Positions 1-6,924 are shown, counted from the first letter of the stretch. The stretch is DNA of 57,088 nt from Lachnospiraceae bacterium (GCA_009774145.1 VSND01000012.1:19785-76872), one strand, 5' to 3'. Numbers and translations: made by a program. The notes: a model not told the origin generated them from the sequence alone.

Positions 1-78
1 TCTTCGCCGTCCCCATTCCCTTCATCCGTTCCGGGCTTATCTTCGCCGTCTCCATTCCCTTCATCCGTTCCGGGCTTT
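1..78 (-). repeat. 39-bp tandem repeat, two copies, continuing past the window edge
   Basis: Bases 1-39 and 40-78 are the same 39-bp unit with two differences (positions 12 versus 51, and 39 versus 78). The unit is 13 codons, so copy number can change without breaking the reading frame of the surface protein that contains it. Confidence 0.9.
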
Positions 79-611
79 GTATCTCCGCTTCCGTCATTTC
101 CTGTTCCCGGTGTTTCAGAAGGTTGACTTCCTGTTCCTCCGTTTCCGGTTTCATTCGGTTCTGTTTTTTTATCCGAATTTTCATCCACGGAGCCTGCCGA
201 ATCTGTATTTGTACTTCCATCTGTTACAGGATTCCCTGTAGATGGCGTTTTGCCATCATTAACTGTCCCATCACCGCCTGTTGGTCCATTGTTGTCTAAA
301 GATCCTGTGCCGTTTCCATTCGTTGTCCCCGAACTGTTCGAACCTTCTCCTGTATTATTTCCGGGCAAAACACCGGTATTTGAACCGCCTGTCCCTCCCA
401 TATCCGGTATTACATTCTTTATTATATCAGTTTTTGAAGATTTACCTGTACCGGAATTCTCCTCTCCCTGCTCCGCTGATACACCAGGCGTTTGCTGTAC
501 ACCGTTTCCCGCTGCCTCCAGCACGGGCATCCTGGCCACGCCTTCCGCCAGAACAGCAACCGCCACCGCAAAAGCCAACCCTCTCCACATCTTCTTCCGT
601 CTTGACATCAT
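1..611 (-). CDS. Secreted low-complexity surface protein, N-terminal part (runs off left edge)
   Basis: The reverse strand is open from an ATG at 611 to the window edge. It begins MMSRRKKMWRG followed by a hydrophobic stretch (about residues 10-22), which looks like a signal peptide for export. The rest is low-complexity, rich in Gly, Thr, Asn, Ser and Asp, and ends at the edge in two copies of a 13-residue unit (KPGTDEGNGDGED). There is no recognisable domain in the visible part; the layout suggests a flexible linker or stalk before a C-terminal domain outside the window. A second in-frame ATG lies at 608; AAGGAAGTG about 8 nt upstream serves as ribosome binding site. Identity as an exported surface protein is inference from composition and signal peptide. 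Confidence 0.75.
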   Translation of the reverse strand, partial: MMSRRKKMWRGLAFAVAVAVLAEGVARMPVLEAAGNGVQQTPGVSAEQGEENSGTGKSSKTDIIKNVIPDMGGTGGSNTGVLPGNNTGEGSNSSGTTNGNGTGSLDNNGPTGGDGTVNDGKTPSTGNPVTDGSTNTDSAGSVDENSDKKTEPNETGNGGTGSQPSETPGTGNDGSGDTKPGTDEGNGDGEDKPGTDEGNGDGE

Positions 612-648
612 GATCCCACACTTCCTTATATCTCACTGTTAAAATAAT

Positions 649-715
649 CTTCGGCAAACCGATATCTATATTTATGTGCCCTCTCTTTTGAATATTAGCA
701 TTGCACATCGCCGGT
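649..715 (-). promoter_or_regulatory. Structured 5' leader of the surface-protein gene
   Basis: Between the promoter near 783 and the ATG at 611 the leader (minus strand) contains nested complementary segments: CCGGC near 715-711 with GCCG near 654-651, and ATGTGC (706-701) with GCACAT (681-676), enclosing an AU-rich loop with GCTAATATTC and AAAAGAGAGGG. The loop and the closing GGTTTGCCGAAG resemble parts of the cyclic-di-GMP-I (GEMM) riboswitch, but the second helical arm is missing, so a GEMM call is not supported. Listed as a probable structured regulatory leader of unknown class. Confidence 0.4.
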
Positions 716-782
716 TTTTACAATATTGACAGAACGCAGTCTTTCTTTTACACCATATTTGTGTCATCTGCCAACTGGTGAC

Positions 783-791
783 ATTATATCA
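783..791 (-). promoter_or_regulatory. Extended -10 promoter for the surface-protein gene
   Basis: On the minus strand the sequence TGATATAAT gives a perfect TATAAT with the extended -10 TG dinucleotide. No good -35 hexamer sits 17 bp upstream. The predicted transcript would carry a leader of about 165 nt. Confidence 0.5.
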
Positions 792-878
792 CAAAATTCC
801 TTCTTTGCCTACTATGGAAATGTCTAAAAACAGCAGAAACGCAGGAGGATTCCATATCAAATTCTCCCACCGGTTTCA

Positions 879-1068
879 GGCTGACAGGACGGCAGGCGCC
901 CCGTTCTCATAAACAACGCCGTGTGGATTGGAGCGGACAGTCTGGCGCTGCTGTCTGCTCCGGGTGAACACGTCCGGCGTGTACAACCGGGGCAGACTGC
1001 AGTGTCAGACTGTCCGATACATTCCATACAAGGTTTATGAGAACGGGGCGCCGGTTGTCCTGTCAGCC
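879..1068. repeat. Long hairpin repeat element, copy 1
   Basis: About 190 nt fold on themselves almost end to end. The outer arms are roughly 879-914 and 1033-1068, with a nearly perfect match around CCCCGTTCTCATAAAC and its complement. Inside lies a conserved core: TGTGGATTGGAGCGGACA (922-939) facing TGTCCGATACATTCCATACA (1011-1030), which pair except for an internal loop. Innermost is a further helix (CTGTCTGCTCCGG with CCGGGGCAGACTGCAG). The same core sequences recur at 35011-35028 and 35096-35115. It lies immediately downstream of the hemerythrin gene. Open frames on both strands across it have no family resemblance and are taken as non-coding. Confidence 0.85.
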
Positions 1069-1111
1069 GTTCACCACACATCCACCACGCATCTACCAGG
1101 CGGCCGCTCAC

Positions 1112-1534
1112 CTACAGCCTGTCTGCATGGGCATCCATGTTTACATAAGATGCCACAGAACAGTCGAACCCTTTAATATGTTTATAGAGCCAGTCGATCA
1201 CATTTTTATTAACCGCCTCCACAAACGCATCCGTCGGTCCTTCCTCTTCCTCCAGCATCTCATGAAGCTCACCGACCGCCTTTACAAAAGCCGCATGCTG
1301 CTTCTTATGCTCCTCCAGACCCGGATAGGAAATCTCCTCCTGAAGCTTCTCCTCTGCGCTGAAATGGAAATCCGTATACTCGGACAGATAATCCAGCATC
1401 TTGATCGCCTCCAGCTTGCCGCTGCTCTGCTCGCAGCAGTCCACCAGTTTGTTGATCTTTGCAATCAGTTCCTTGTGCTGTCCGTCGATCATCTCATTCC
1501 CTGTTACCAGGCTCTCGTCAAATTCTGCATACAT
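1112..1534 (-). CDS. Bacteriohemerythrin
   Basis: 140 residues, the usual size of a single-domain bacteriohemerythrin. All seven iron ligands of the family can be placed: His20, His57, Glu61 (motif FHFSAEE), His76 and His80 (HKKQH), His119 and Asp124 (HIKGFD). These hold a non-haem di-iron site that binds O2 reversibly; the protein is cytoplasmic. It is the last gene of the cooS operon, only 15 bp after the oxidoreductase, with AGGAGGT-like bases before the ATG. The inference from context is a role in sensing, buffering or delivering O2 away from the oxygen-labile Fe-S proteins encoded upstream. Confidence 0.93.
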   Translation of the reverse strand: MYAEFDESLVTGNEMIDGQHKELIAKINKLVDCCEQSSGKLEAIKMLDYLSEYTDFHFSAEEKLQEEISYPGLEEHKKQHAAFVKAVGELHEMLEEEEGPTDAFVEAVNKNVIDWLYKHIKGFDCSVASYVNMDAHADRL

Positions 1535-1549
1535 GGTTCCACTACCTCC

Positions 1550-2791
1550 TTAGACATTGTACTGGTATTCCCCCATATCATCCATTCCGTAAAAATCCCC
1601 GTAGGTGATATCGAATACCGGTTTCTTATTTATTATATCATTTAAATTGATACCGTTTTTGATCAGATACTGCCAGTGTCCCGTGTGGGAGATATCTCCC
1701 TGGATCAGAATGGATTTCAGAACACCGTCCTTTACCACCGCTTTCTTGTAGCAGTCCCTGCTTTCTTTCACATAAATGTCCGCACCTTCCACCTGCGCAT
1801 TGATATCTCCGATGGTCAGCATCTGAAGCCCGAAGAAATTCGATGTATTTTTCATACAATACCGATCGGTATACTCCACATCCGCCCCGCACATATTGGA
1901 AGCGGCAACCCTTCCCATATCCATGGCATTGGGCCAGACGCCGGACAGGCCGGTCACATCTCCCGCCGCATATACATCCGGCGCAGAGGTACGCATATGG
2001 CTGTCGACGGTGATCCCGCGCTCCATGGCAAGTCCGCTGTCCTTAAGCCACTCCATATTCGGACGTACGCCTGCGGCGCAGATCACAAAATCACACTCCA
2101 CAGTCTCCCCGTTGGAGAGCACCACCGCCGTGATCTCGTTCTGATCGTTGACAATGCTGTCGCTGGCTCCGATTCCCAGAAGGAATCTGGCTCCATGTGC
2201 TTCAAACCGCTCCTGATATGCCTTTGCCGCCGTATCGTCCGTCTGCAGCGGCATGACTCTCGGCGCCATCTCTGCAATCGTTACCTTCACGCCCCGTTCC
2301 ATCAGGCCCGTGGCCACATCCAGTCCAACCAGACCGGAACCGACAATGAAGACATGCTTTGCATTTTTCTTCTTTACTGCCTCATCAATCTTCTGTGCAT
2401 CACTCAGATCACGGAATCCATACACATTGGAAGCGGTCCGGAAATGGTTGATCGGCGGGATACCGAACACAGAGCCGGTGGCAATCAGAAGCCTGTCATA
2501 GGGCTGATAGCCATTTTCCATACGAATCTGCTTCTTTTCCGTATCCAGCCCCAGTGCCTTCTGTCCTTTTCCCCAGTAAATCTCATTTTTCTCAAAGAAA
2601 TCTGGTTCCACAAAGGAAAGTTCTTCCGCCGTCCGTTCGCCGCCCAGGAACTTATGCAGCATACAGCGGGAATGGGAATGTTCATCGATGGACATCATGA
2701 TCAGATTTACATCCTTTTTGTAGAGGCGGATCCGCTCCGCCGCCGCCATACCTGCCGCACCGGTTCCCACGATCACATAAATCTCTGCCAT
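1550..2791 (-). CDS. FAD-dependent NAD(P)H oxidoreductase of the CO-dehydrogenase cluster
   Basis: 413 residues, pyridine nucleotide-disulfide oxidoreductase class (nitrite-reductase/rubredoxin-reductase-like). The N-terminal FAD dinucleotide motif is VGTGAAGMAAAE (about residues 8-19), the NAD(P) motif is IVGSGLVGLDVATG (about 150-163), and the FAD-contacting VYAAGDV lies near 275-281. No redox-active CxxC is seen, so it should be an NAD(P)H:acceptor enzyme rather than a disulfide reductase. It starts 3 bp after the ferredoxin gene. Such FAD-NAD oxidoreductases are known beside cooS-cooF in several CO-metabolising bacteria, where they are thought to pass electrons between ferredoxin and NAD(P). 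The actual acceptor here is not known. Confidence 0.85.
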   Translation of the reverse strand: MAEIYVIVGTGAAGMAAAERIRLYKKDVNLIMMSIDEHSHSRCMLHKFLGGERTAEELSFVEPDFFEKNEIYWGKGQKALGLDTEKKQIRMENGYQPYDRLLIATGSVFGIPPINHFRTASNVYGFRDLSDAQKIDEAVKKKNAKHVFIVGSGLVGLDVATGLMERGVKVTIAEMAPRVMPLQTDDTAAKAYQERFEAHGARFLLGIGASDSIVNDQNEITAVVLSNGETVECDFVICAAGVRPNMEWLKDSGLAMERGITVDSHMRTSAPDVYAAGDVTGLSGVWPNAMDMGRVAASNMCGADVEYTDRYCMKNTSNFFGLQMLTIGDINAQVEGADIYVKESRDCYKKAVVKDGVLKSILIQGDISHTGHWQYLIKNGINLNDIINKKPVFDITYGDFYGMDDMGEYQYNV

Positions 2792-2794
2792 CTC

Positions 2795-3241
2795 CTACAC
2801 CTCCTCTACCCGGATTGCCTGCTTCGGACAGGCCGCAACACACGCCGGACCTTCCGGACGTTCGTTGCAGAAATCACATTTCAGTATCTTCGTTCCATCT
2901 TTGGAAGGCTTTGGAATCCCGTAAGGACAGTTCATCACACACATAAAGCATGCGCCGCACCGCTTCTCGTCATACATCACATGTCCGGTCGTTGGATCTT
3001 TTTTCAGCGCTCCGCTCATGCAGCTGCCCGCACAGCCCGGTACACTGCAGTGACGGCAGAACATGGGAAGATACCCGCCTTTGCCGTCATTCAGGATCTC
3101 ATTGCGCGCTTCTGTCTCCGGAAGCCTGAAATCCAGCGTTACAACCCCTTCCCCTCCGTCCGTGCGGTGGCTGTCCATGCAGGCCAGCGTACAGTTCTTA
3201 CAGCCATCGCATTTCGAAGGATCTATTACAATTCGTTTCAT
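2795..3241 (-). CDS. cooF: CooF-like four-cluster ferredoxin subunit
   Basis: 148 residues with sixteen cysteines in four [4Fe-4S] motifs: CDGCKNCTLAC near residue 10, CRHCSVPGCAGSC near 82, CGACFMCVMNCPYG near 107, and CDFC...CVAACP near 125-140. This is the arrangement of CooF and related electron-transfer subunits (HycB/DmsB-like). It should carry electrons between the CooS homologue upstream and the FAD-NAD oxidoreductase downstream. Spacing is 3 bp on both sides, so the three are surely cotranscribed. Length matches CooF, though a general HycB-type electron carrier would look similar. Confidence 0.85.
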   Translation of the reverse strand: MKRIVIDPSKCDGCKNCTLACMDSHRTDGGEGVVTLDFRLPETEARNEILNDGKGGYLPMFCRHCSVPGCAGSCMSGALKKDPTTGHVMYDEKRCGACFMCVMNCPYGIPKPSKDGTKILKCDFCNERPEGPACVAACPKQAIRVEEV

Positions 3242-3244
3242 ATC

Positions 3245-5131
3245 CTAAATATTCAGTCCTTTCCTTCTCTCTACAATGATCGCTTCCATCTGCTCTGCCG
3301 CCTTGACCGGATCGATCTCAACCAGCACCTGTCCGCCGGTGATATCCTTCAGGCCTTCCGTCAGCACATTGACCACCAGTTCGCTTCCTGCGATAAACGG
3401 CTGCTGCCCCAGATGAAGCGGCAGTCCCAGCGCCAGTCCGAAGCATCCGTCAGCCAGCGCCTGCTCCTCCAGCCACTGCGGCGCGGAAAGTACCAGCGGA
3501 AGCTGCGGGATATCGATGCCGATCTCTGCTGCCAGAGCAGTCGCCACCATCTCCAGACGGCCGATGGCCAGACAGGGGCCGAAATTCAGGACCGGCGCGA
3601 TTCCCAGCTCTTTACATACCGCCTTCAGGCTGTCGCCCGCCAGCTCTGCCGCTTCCGGCGTCATCAGACCGCAGTTCTCCAGCCCGCCTGAGGAACATCC
3701 TGCAGAAAGTACGATGATATCGCGTTTGATCAGCTCCTTCGTCAGTTCTACCGTCAGCACGTCATGTCCGCCTGCGGTCAGATTGGAACATCCTACCACG
3801 CCTGCTACGCCTTTGATCTTTCCGGACACAATCAGATCGATGAGCGGTTTCCACTGTCCGCCGAGAAATTCCTTCAGAGATCCTTCCGAGATACCGGTCA
3901 GTGTATTTTTATTTCCATGCTCCGGCTGCAGATTCAAGGGAACTGCGCCGCGGCGCTCCCGATATGCCTCGATGATCTTGTCGATAATGACCTCTGTCTG
4001 GGCTTCCCTCTTTTCATATGCATACTCTATGGACTCTGCATTGGCTTTTTTTGCCACCAGATCCAGACAGATCTGCTTGATCTTCAGTTCATCGCAGATC
4101 GGCTCGATACCCGGAAGCGTACAGTTGAATTCAGACAGAACCGCATCAATGGCTCCTGTTGCCAGTACCGCCTCACTGGTGTAATTATTTCCTGCATGCC
4201 CGTCAAAAATATCCGTATAATGCGCGCCGCGAAGCTGCAGATCCTGGCCGACGCAGGTACATCCCACCAGCTTGAAGCCCTTTGCCCCTGCTGCCTGCGC
4301 TTTTGCCACTACGTCGGCATCCGTCAGACGGTTCTGAATATGAGTGAACAGGGAATGCTGATGTCCGGTAATCATAATATTTATGTAGTCCGGATCGATC
4401 ACATTCAGACCGACCGGAGCCAGACGGATCGCGGGTTCTCCGAGCATCACGTCATTTAACAGATTGGTCAGCGTCAGACCGTACAATCCGGTAGAGATGC
4501 CAAGGCGCAGACAGGTCATGAGCATTTCCACCGGGTCGGAACTTAAGTTGGTGGAACATTTTACCACGCCGTCAAACACCTCTGACTTGGAACCGCCCGG
4601 AACGATGCCCAGCTCCTTCCACTTCTTATAGCGGGGCGCATATGCCATCTTCTCTACCAGCTCCATCTCTTCCCACACAGGTTTATAGAGATCTGCCAGC
4701 ACTTTCTCCGCTACTGCAAGCGCCTGTGCATGCTCATCCAGAGACGCATCCACGCCGAATTCTTCCACCAGATTCGCCAGTGCTCTGTGCCCTTTGATCT
4801 CTCCATGGTTCAGAGCCGTATTTTTCAGATTCCACGCAGTCTTTTCCACGATATGGATATAGCATCCGCTTCCGCATGCCACCGCACGCAGAAAATTTCT
4901 CGTCACGATCACATCTGCCGTCGCTCCGCAGATTCCTCTCGGAGCCGTCGGCGTGATCCGGCAGGGGCCGTTGGAGCACAGCCGGCAGCAGACGCCTTTC
5001 AGACCAAAACCGCATTTGACGCTCTGTCCCTTCACTCTGTGATGAGATGTCTCCATGGGAAGCCCCGCAATAAAGCGCTCCAGCGGCTTGTCTGCACTCT
5101 GACAGGTTTCACAGCCATAACATTGGTTCAT
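3245..5131 (-). CDS. cooS: Anaerobic CO-dehydrogenase catalytic subunit homologue (non-canonical CooS)
   Basis: 628 residues, normal for a Ni-Fe CODH (known reaction CO + H2O to CO2 + 2e-). The D- and B-cluster cysteines are present (Cys40, then GVCCRLCSNGPCR with Cys48-57, and Cys68). C-cluster ligands can be matched: His in GHQHSLF, Cys in GCTCVGQD, FNCTLP, GCSN, AGCSSGG and FGPCLAIGR. In contrast the segment equal to the histidine proton relay of canonical enzymes (AHSDHGRH) reads CYIHIVEKT (about 90-98), and the catalytic Lys of the EKA motif is Gln557 (EEQA). A further CxxCxxC begins at Cys4. No acetyl-CoA synthase subunit is nearby. Activity as a true CODH is therefore uncertain; HCP-like or altered redox chemistry is possible. 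GGAGGAAAAAAGT precedes the ATG. Confidence 0.9.
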   Translation of the reverse strand: MNQCYGCETCQSADKPLERFIAGLPMETSHHRVKGQSVKCGFGLKGVCCRLCSNGPCRITPTAPRGICGATADVIVTRNFLRAVACGSGCYIHIVEKTAWNLKNTALNHGEIKGHRALANLVEEFGVDASLDEHAQALAVAEKVLADLYKPVWEEMELVEKMAYAPRYKKWKELGIVPGGSKSEVFDGVVKCSTNLSSDPVEMLMTCLRLGISTGLYGLTLTNLLNDVMLGEPAIRLAPVGLNVIDPDYINIMITGHQHSLFTHIQNRLTDADVVAKAQAAGAKGFKLVGCTCVGQDLQLRGAHYTDIFDGHAGNNYTSEAVLATGAIDAVLSEFNCTLPGIEPICDELKIKQICLDLVAKKANAESIEYAYEKREAQTEVIIDKIIEAYRERRGAVPLNLQPEHGNKNTLTGISEGSLKEFLGGQWKPLIDLIVSGKIKGVAGVVGCSNLTAGGHDVLTVELTKELIKRDIIVLSAGCSSGGLENCGLMTPEAAELAGDSLKAVCKELGIAPVLNFGPCLAIGRLEMVATALAAEIGIDIPQLPLVLSAPQWLEEQALADGCFGLALGLPLHLGQQPFIAGSELVVNVLTEGLKDITGGQVLVEIDPVKAAEQMEAIIVERRKGLNI

Positions 5132-5205
5132 ACTTTTTTCCTCCTGATGATGTATATTTTTAAGAATTATAAAAATAATTCTACTTTATCCGCCGAAAAA
5201 CATCC

Positions 5206-5219
5206 GTCACATTTGTGAC
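5206..5219. promoter_or_regulatory. Palindrome upstream of cooS, candidate regulator site
   Basis: GTCACATTTGTGAC is a perfect 6-bp inverted repeat with a 2-bp spacer, about 75-88 bp upstream of the cooS start. Overlapping it is a second palindrome, ATTTGTGACAAAT. It could be a site for a CRP/FNR or Rex-type regulator, but it does not match the standard consensus of either. A -10-like TAAAGT lies 17 bp from its TGTGAC half in the cooS direction. Confidence 0.35.
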
Positions 5220-5365
5220 AAATATCCTTTCTGTTCATTATATATGCTTCTGGCTGTGTGTTCAAGCAGTTATTTTCTCTGCCGCCTTCTGCACGGTCTG
5301 AAAACGGGCAGATACAGGAACCGTAATTTTTTCCTCCGTTTTTTCTGCAAATTTTCAAAAAAGAG

Positions 5366-5394
5366 TTGACAGCAGAGAGATTTTATTGTATCAT
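5366..5394 (+). promoter_or_regulatory. Promoter of the tRNA-Gly gene
   Basis: TTGACA (5366-5371) and TATCAT (5389-5394) are separated by exactly 17 bp, a strong vegetative promoter about 40 bp upstream of the tRNA. Confidence 0.85.
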
Positions 5395-5434
5395 AAATAC
5401 CGTCGTCGGAATAAAATGATGAAACAGAATCTAC

Positions 5435-5506
5435 GCACGAGTGGCTCAGTGGTGGAGTATCGCCTTGCCAAGGCGAGGGTCGCGGGTTCGAATCCCGTCT
5501 CGTGCT
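5435..5506 (+). tRNA. tRNA-Gly (GCC anticodon)
   Basis: The 72 bases fold as a tRNA: acceptor GCACGAG pairs with CTCGTGC, the anticodon stem TCGCC/GGCGA encloses loop TTGCCAA with anticodon GCC, and the T arm is GCGGG-TTCGAAT-CCCGT. CCA is not encoded. It is a single-gene transcription unit with its own promoter and terminator. Confidence 0.97.
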
Positions 5507-5520
5507 CTCTCAAAAGTGTA

Positions 5521-5556
5521 CGGAAACGTTAATTTTTTAACGTTTCCGCTTTTTTG
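5521..5556 (+). terminator. Intrinsic terminator of tRNA-Gly
   Basis: A 12-bp perfect stem (CGGAAACGTTAA, loop TTTT, TTAACGTTTCCG) is followed by a T run at 5550-5556. The T run and stem also form the 3' end of the truncated toxin reading frame on the opposite strand. Confidence 0.93.
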
Positions 5557-5710
5557 TCTTTCCGACTGATGATCTTTCCTGTAAAATAAGGCAGGCACCC
5601 GCCATTGTCTGCAGATGCCCTCCGTTTATACTTACAAGCGATGAAACTTGCCGTAACGTCTGCAGCTTATCCCGCTTTGCCCTGTCCGTATATACGATAT
5701 TCCAGCTCAT
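5537..5710 (-). pseudogene. Truncated YoeB/RelE-type toxin remnant
   Basis: The antitoxin gene ends in an ATGA overlap with a new ATG at 5710. This frame begins MSWNIVYTDRAKRDKLQ, which looks like the first residues of the RelE/YoeB toxins usually found here (MSWxIVYTxxAxKD). After about 17-20 codons the resemblance stops. The frame continues with unrelated residues into the terminator of the tRNA-Gly gene and stops at 5537, 57 residues in all against about 85-90 for an intact toxin. None of the catalytic C-terminal residues remain. The likely history is a deletion or recombination that joined the toxin start to the tRNA flank. Confidence 0.6.
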
Positions 5711-6012
5711 ATCCCGTAATCCCGTCTCATTTCTTCTTCCACTGCATCTGCAGAATACACCCTGCCTTCCCGTACATCCTCCATGCCTTTTCCTATCTCT
5801 GCATCAAACTGGTCTTTTGTAAGGGAGTCGTATGCAGGGGGCGCCTTCTTCTGCAGCTTTATCTCAAACGGGATGCCCTGCTGAAGTACGACCTGCCTTA
5901 GAAACATACCGACCGCGCTTGACATCGGTATCCCAAGCTGATCAAGCACCTGTTCTGCCTGCTCTTTGATCTCCGGTTCCACACGTGCGAAAACATTTGA
6001 AGTTCTTGCCAT
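5707..6012 (-). CDS. RelB/DinJ-family antitoxin
   Basis: 101 residues. The N-terminal half (ARTSNVFARVEPEIKEQAEQ through MSSAVGMFLRQVV) is the ribbon-helix-helix fold of RelB/DinJ antitoxins, which dimerise and bind their own operator. The C-terminal half is charged and would normally wrap the toxin. The stop overlaps the start of the toxin remnant by ATGA, the usual translational coupling. Since the toxin is broken, this is probably an orphan antitoxin that may still repress its promoter or neutralise toxins encoded elsewhere. Confidence 0.88.
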   Translation of the reverse strand: MARTSNVFARVEPEIKEQAEQVLDQLGIPMSSAVGMFLRQVVLQQGIPFEIKLQKKAPPAYDSLTKDQFDAEIGKGMEDVREGRVYSADAVEEEMRRDYGI

Positions 6013-6036
6013 CTAAACCACATCCTTTCGCTATAT

Positions 6037-6067
6037 AGCATAACGCTTTTGCTTGCACTATGCAAGC
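6037..6067 (-). promoter_or_regulatory. Promoter with palindromic operator of the antitoxin gene
   Basis: On the minus strand -35 TTGCAT (6065-6060) and -10 TATGCT (6042-6037) are 17 bp apart. A perfect inverted repeat, GCTTGCA-N3-TGCAAGC (6051-6067), covers the -35 box, as expected for autorepression by a RelB-type dimer. Confidence 0.7.
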
Positions 6068-6156
6068 GTTTCGCTGATTTTTGTGTCAATGTATAACCCG
6101 GAACACCAGAAGCCTGCAGAAATCATACACACTTTCTCTGCTGCCAAACCGCTCTG

Positions 6157-6924
6157 TCAGTCCGCCGAAATAATCAGACTGCCTGCATAGAGATAATTCT
6201 GTATCGCCTTCTCCATAATGCTGTCCAGTTTCCGGTATTCCAGATCAAACCAGTATTCCTCTGCCGCAAGCAGCATGTGTGAAAGCACAATACCGATATG
6301 GAACATATTTTTTCCATACTGTCTCTGATACCCCATCTTTCCGGGTCTTCTGGTAAAAAGATGAATTCTGTTTTCCGTAACAACAAACCTCCAGGGCTGC
6401 TGATTGAGTGACGAAGGCGCCAGCCGGGCAGATTCCAGCAGCTTTTTCTGTGCTTTTCCCGGAGGCACATTGGCTTTTACCAGCTTTCTGAATTCTGCCC
6501 TCTTAAATTCCGTCCGGGTGCGCTCCAGAGGTTCCGCCGGGCAGCCGAACGCAAGAATCATCATCAGCTTCATGCCCTCTGCTTCCCCTTCTTCTTTCAG
6601 ACGGGCGCCGCCCTGATAGCAGCTTCCGATTCCCTGCGTATGCAGATACAGAACCACCTGCTCCATCAGACAGCCCGCCTGGATCTGGCAGTCCTCGCAA
6701 TCCTCCGCATAAAGCGCCGCATAATAGGGGGCTTTTACCTGAAACATCCCTTTGACCTTATGATCCGATGCCCGGTAAATCTCCCACTTCATGCGGATTT
6801 CCGGACGCATTCCCAGGGCTTCCTTTCCAAAGCCCCTGATTTTCTCCAGAATATGCTCCTCCACGGCATCATCTCTGTACTTCCGAACCGATTTTCTCCT
6901 GAAAATTGCTTCATACCTTGTCAT
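6157..6924 (-). CDS. Nitroreductase-family protein (TM1586-like)
   Basis: About 255 residues from the ATG at 6924 (MTRYEAIFRRKSVRKY). The RKSVRKY start and the later segment SARLAPSSLNQQPWRFVV are the FMN-binding signatures of the nitroreductase fold; length and layout fit the TM1586 nitroreductase group, where the second half carries the SxNxQPW motif. Substrate unknown. A start 8 codons earlier (6948) is possible, but the 6924 ATG has a GGAGAG-like site and overlaps the end of pepF by 14 bp, suggesting translational coupling. Confidence 0.82.
   Translation of the reverse strand: MTRYEAIFRRKSVRKYRDDAVEEHILEKIRGFGKEALGMRPEIRMKWEIYRASDHKVKGMFQVKAPYYAALYAEDCEDCQIQAGCLMEQVVLYLHTQGIGSCYQGGARLKEEGEAEGMKLMMILAFGCPAEPLERTRTEFKRAEFRKLVKANVPPGKAQKKLLESARLAPSSLNQQPWRFVVTENRIHLFTRRPGKMGYQRQYGKNMFHIGIVLSHMLLAAEEYWFDLEYRKLDSIMEKAIQNYLYAGSLIISAD

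Noticed and set aside
649..715. A direct call of cyclic-di-GMP-I riboswitch
   Set aside because: Only fragments of the consensus match and one helix is missing, so it is listed as structured leader of unknown class.
857..1176. Short open frames on both strands across the first hairpin element
   Set aside because: They mirror each other because of the inverted repeat, and nothing similar is coded by the second copy.
1676..3691. A 671-codon open frame on the plus strand
   Set aside because: It lies opposite the oxidoreductase, ferredoxin and cooS genes, has no family resemblance, and is explained by third-position bias of the real genes.
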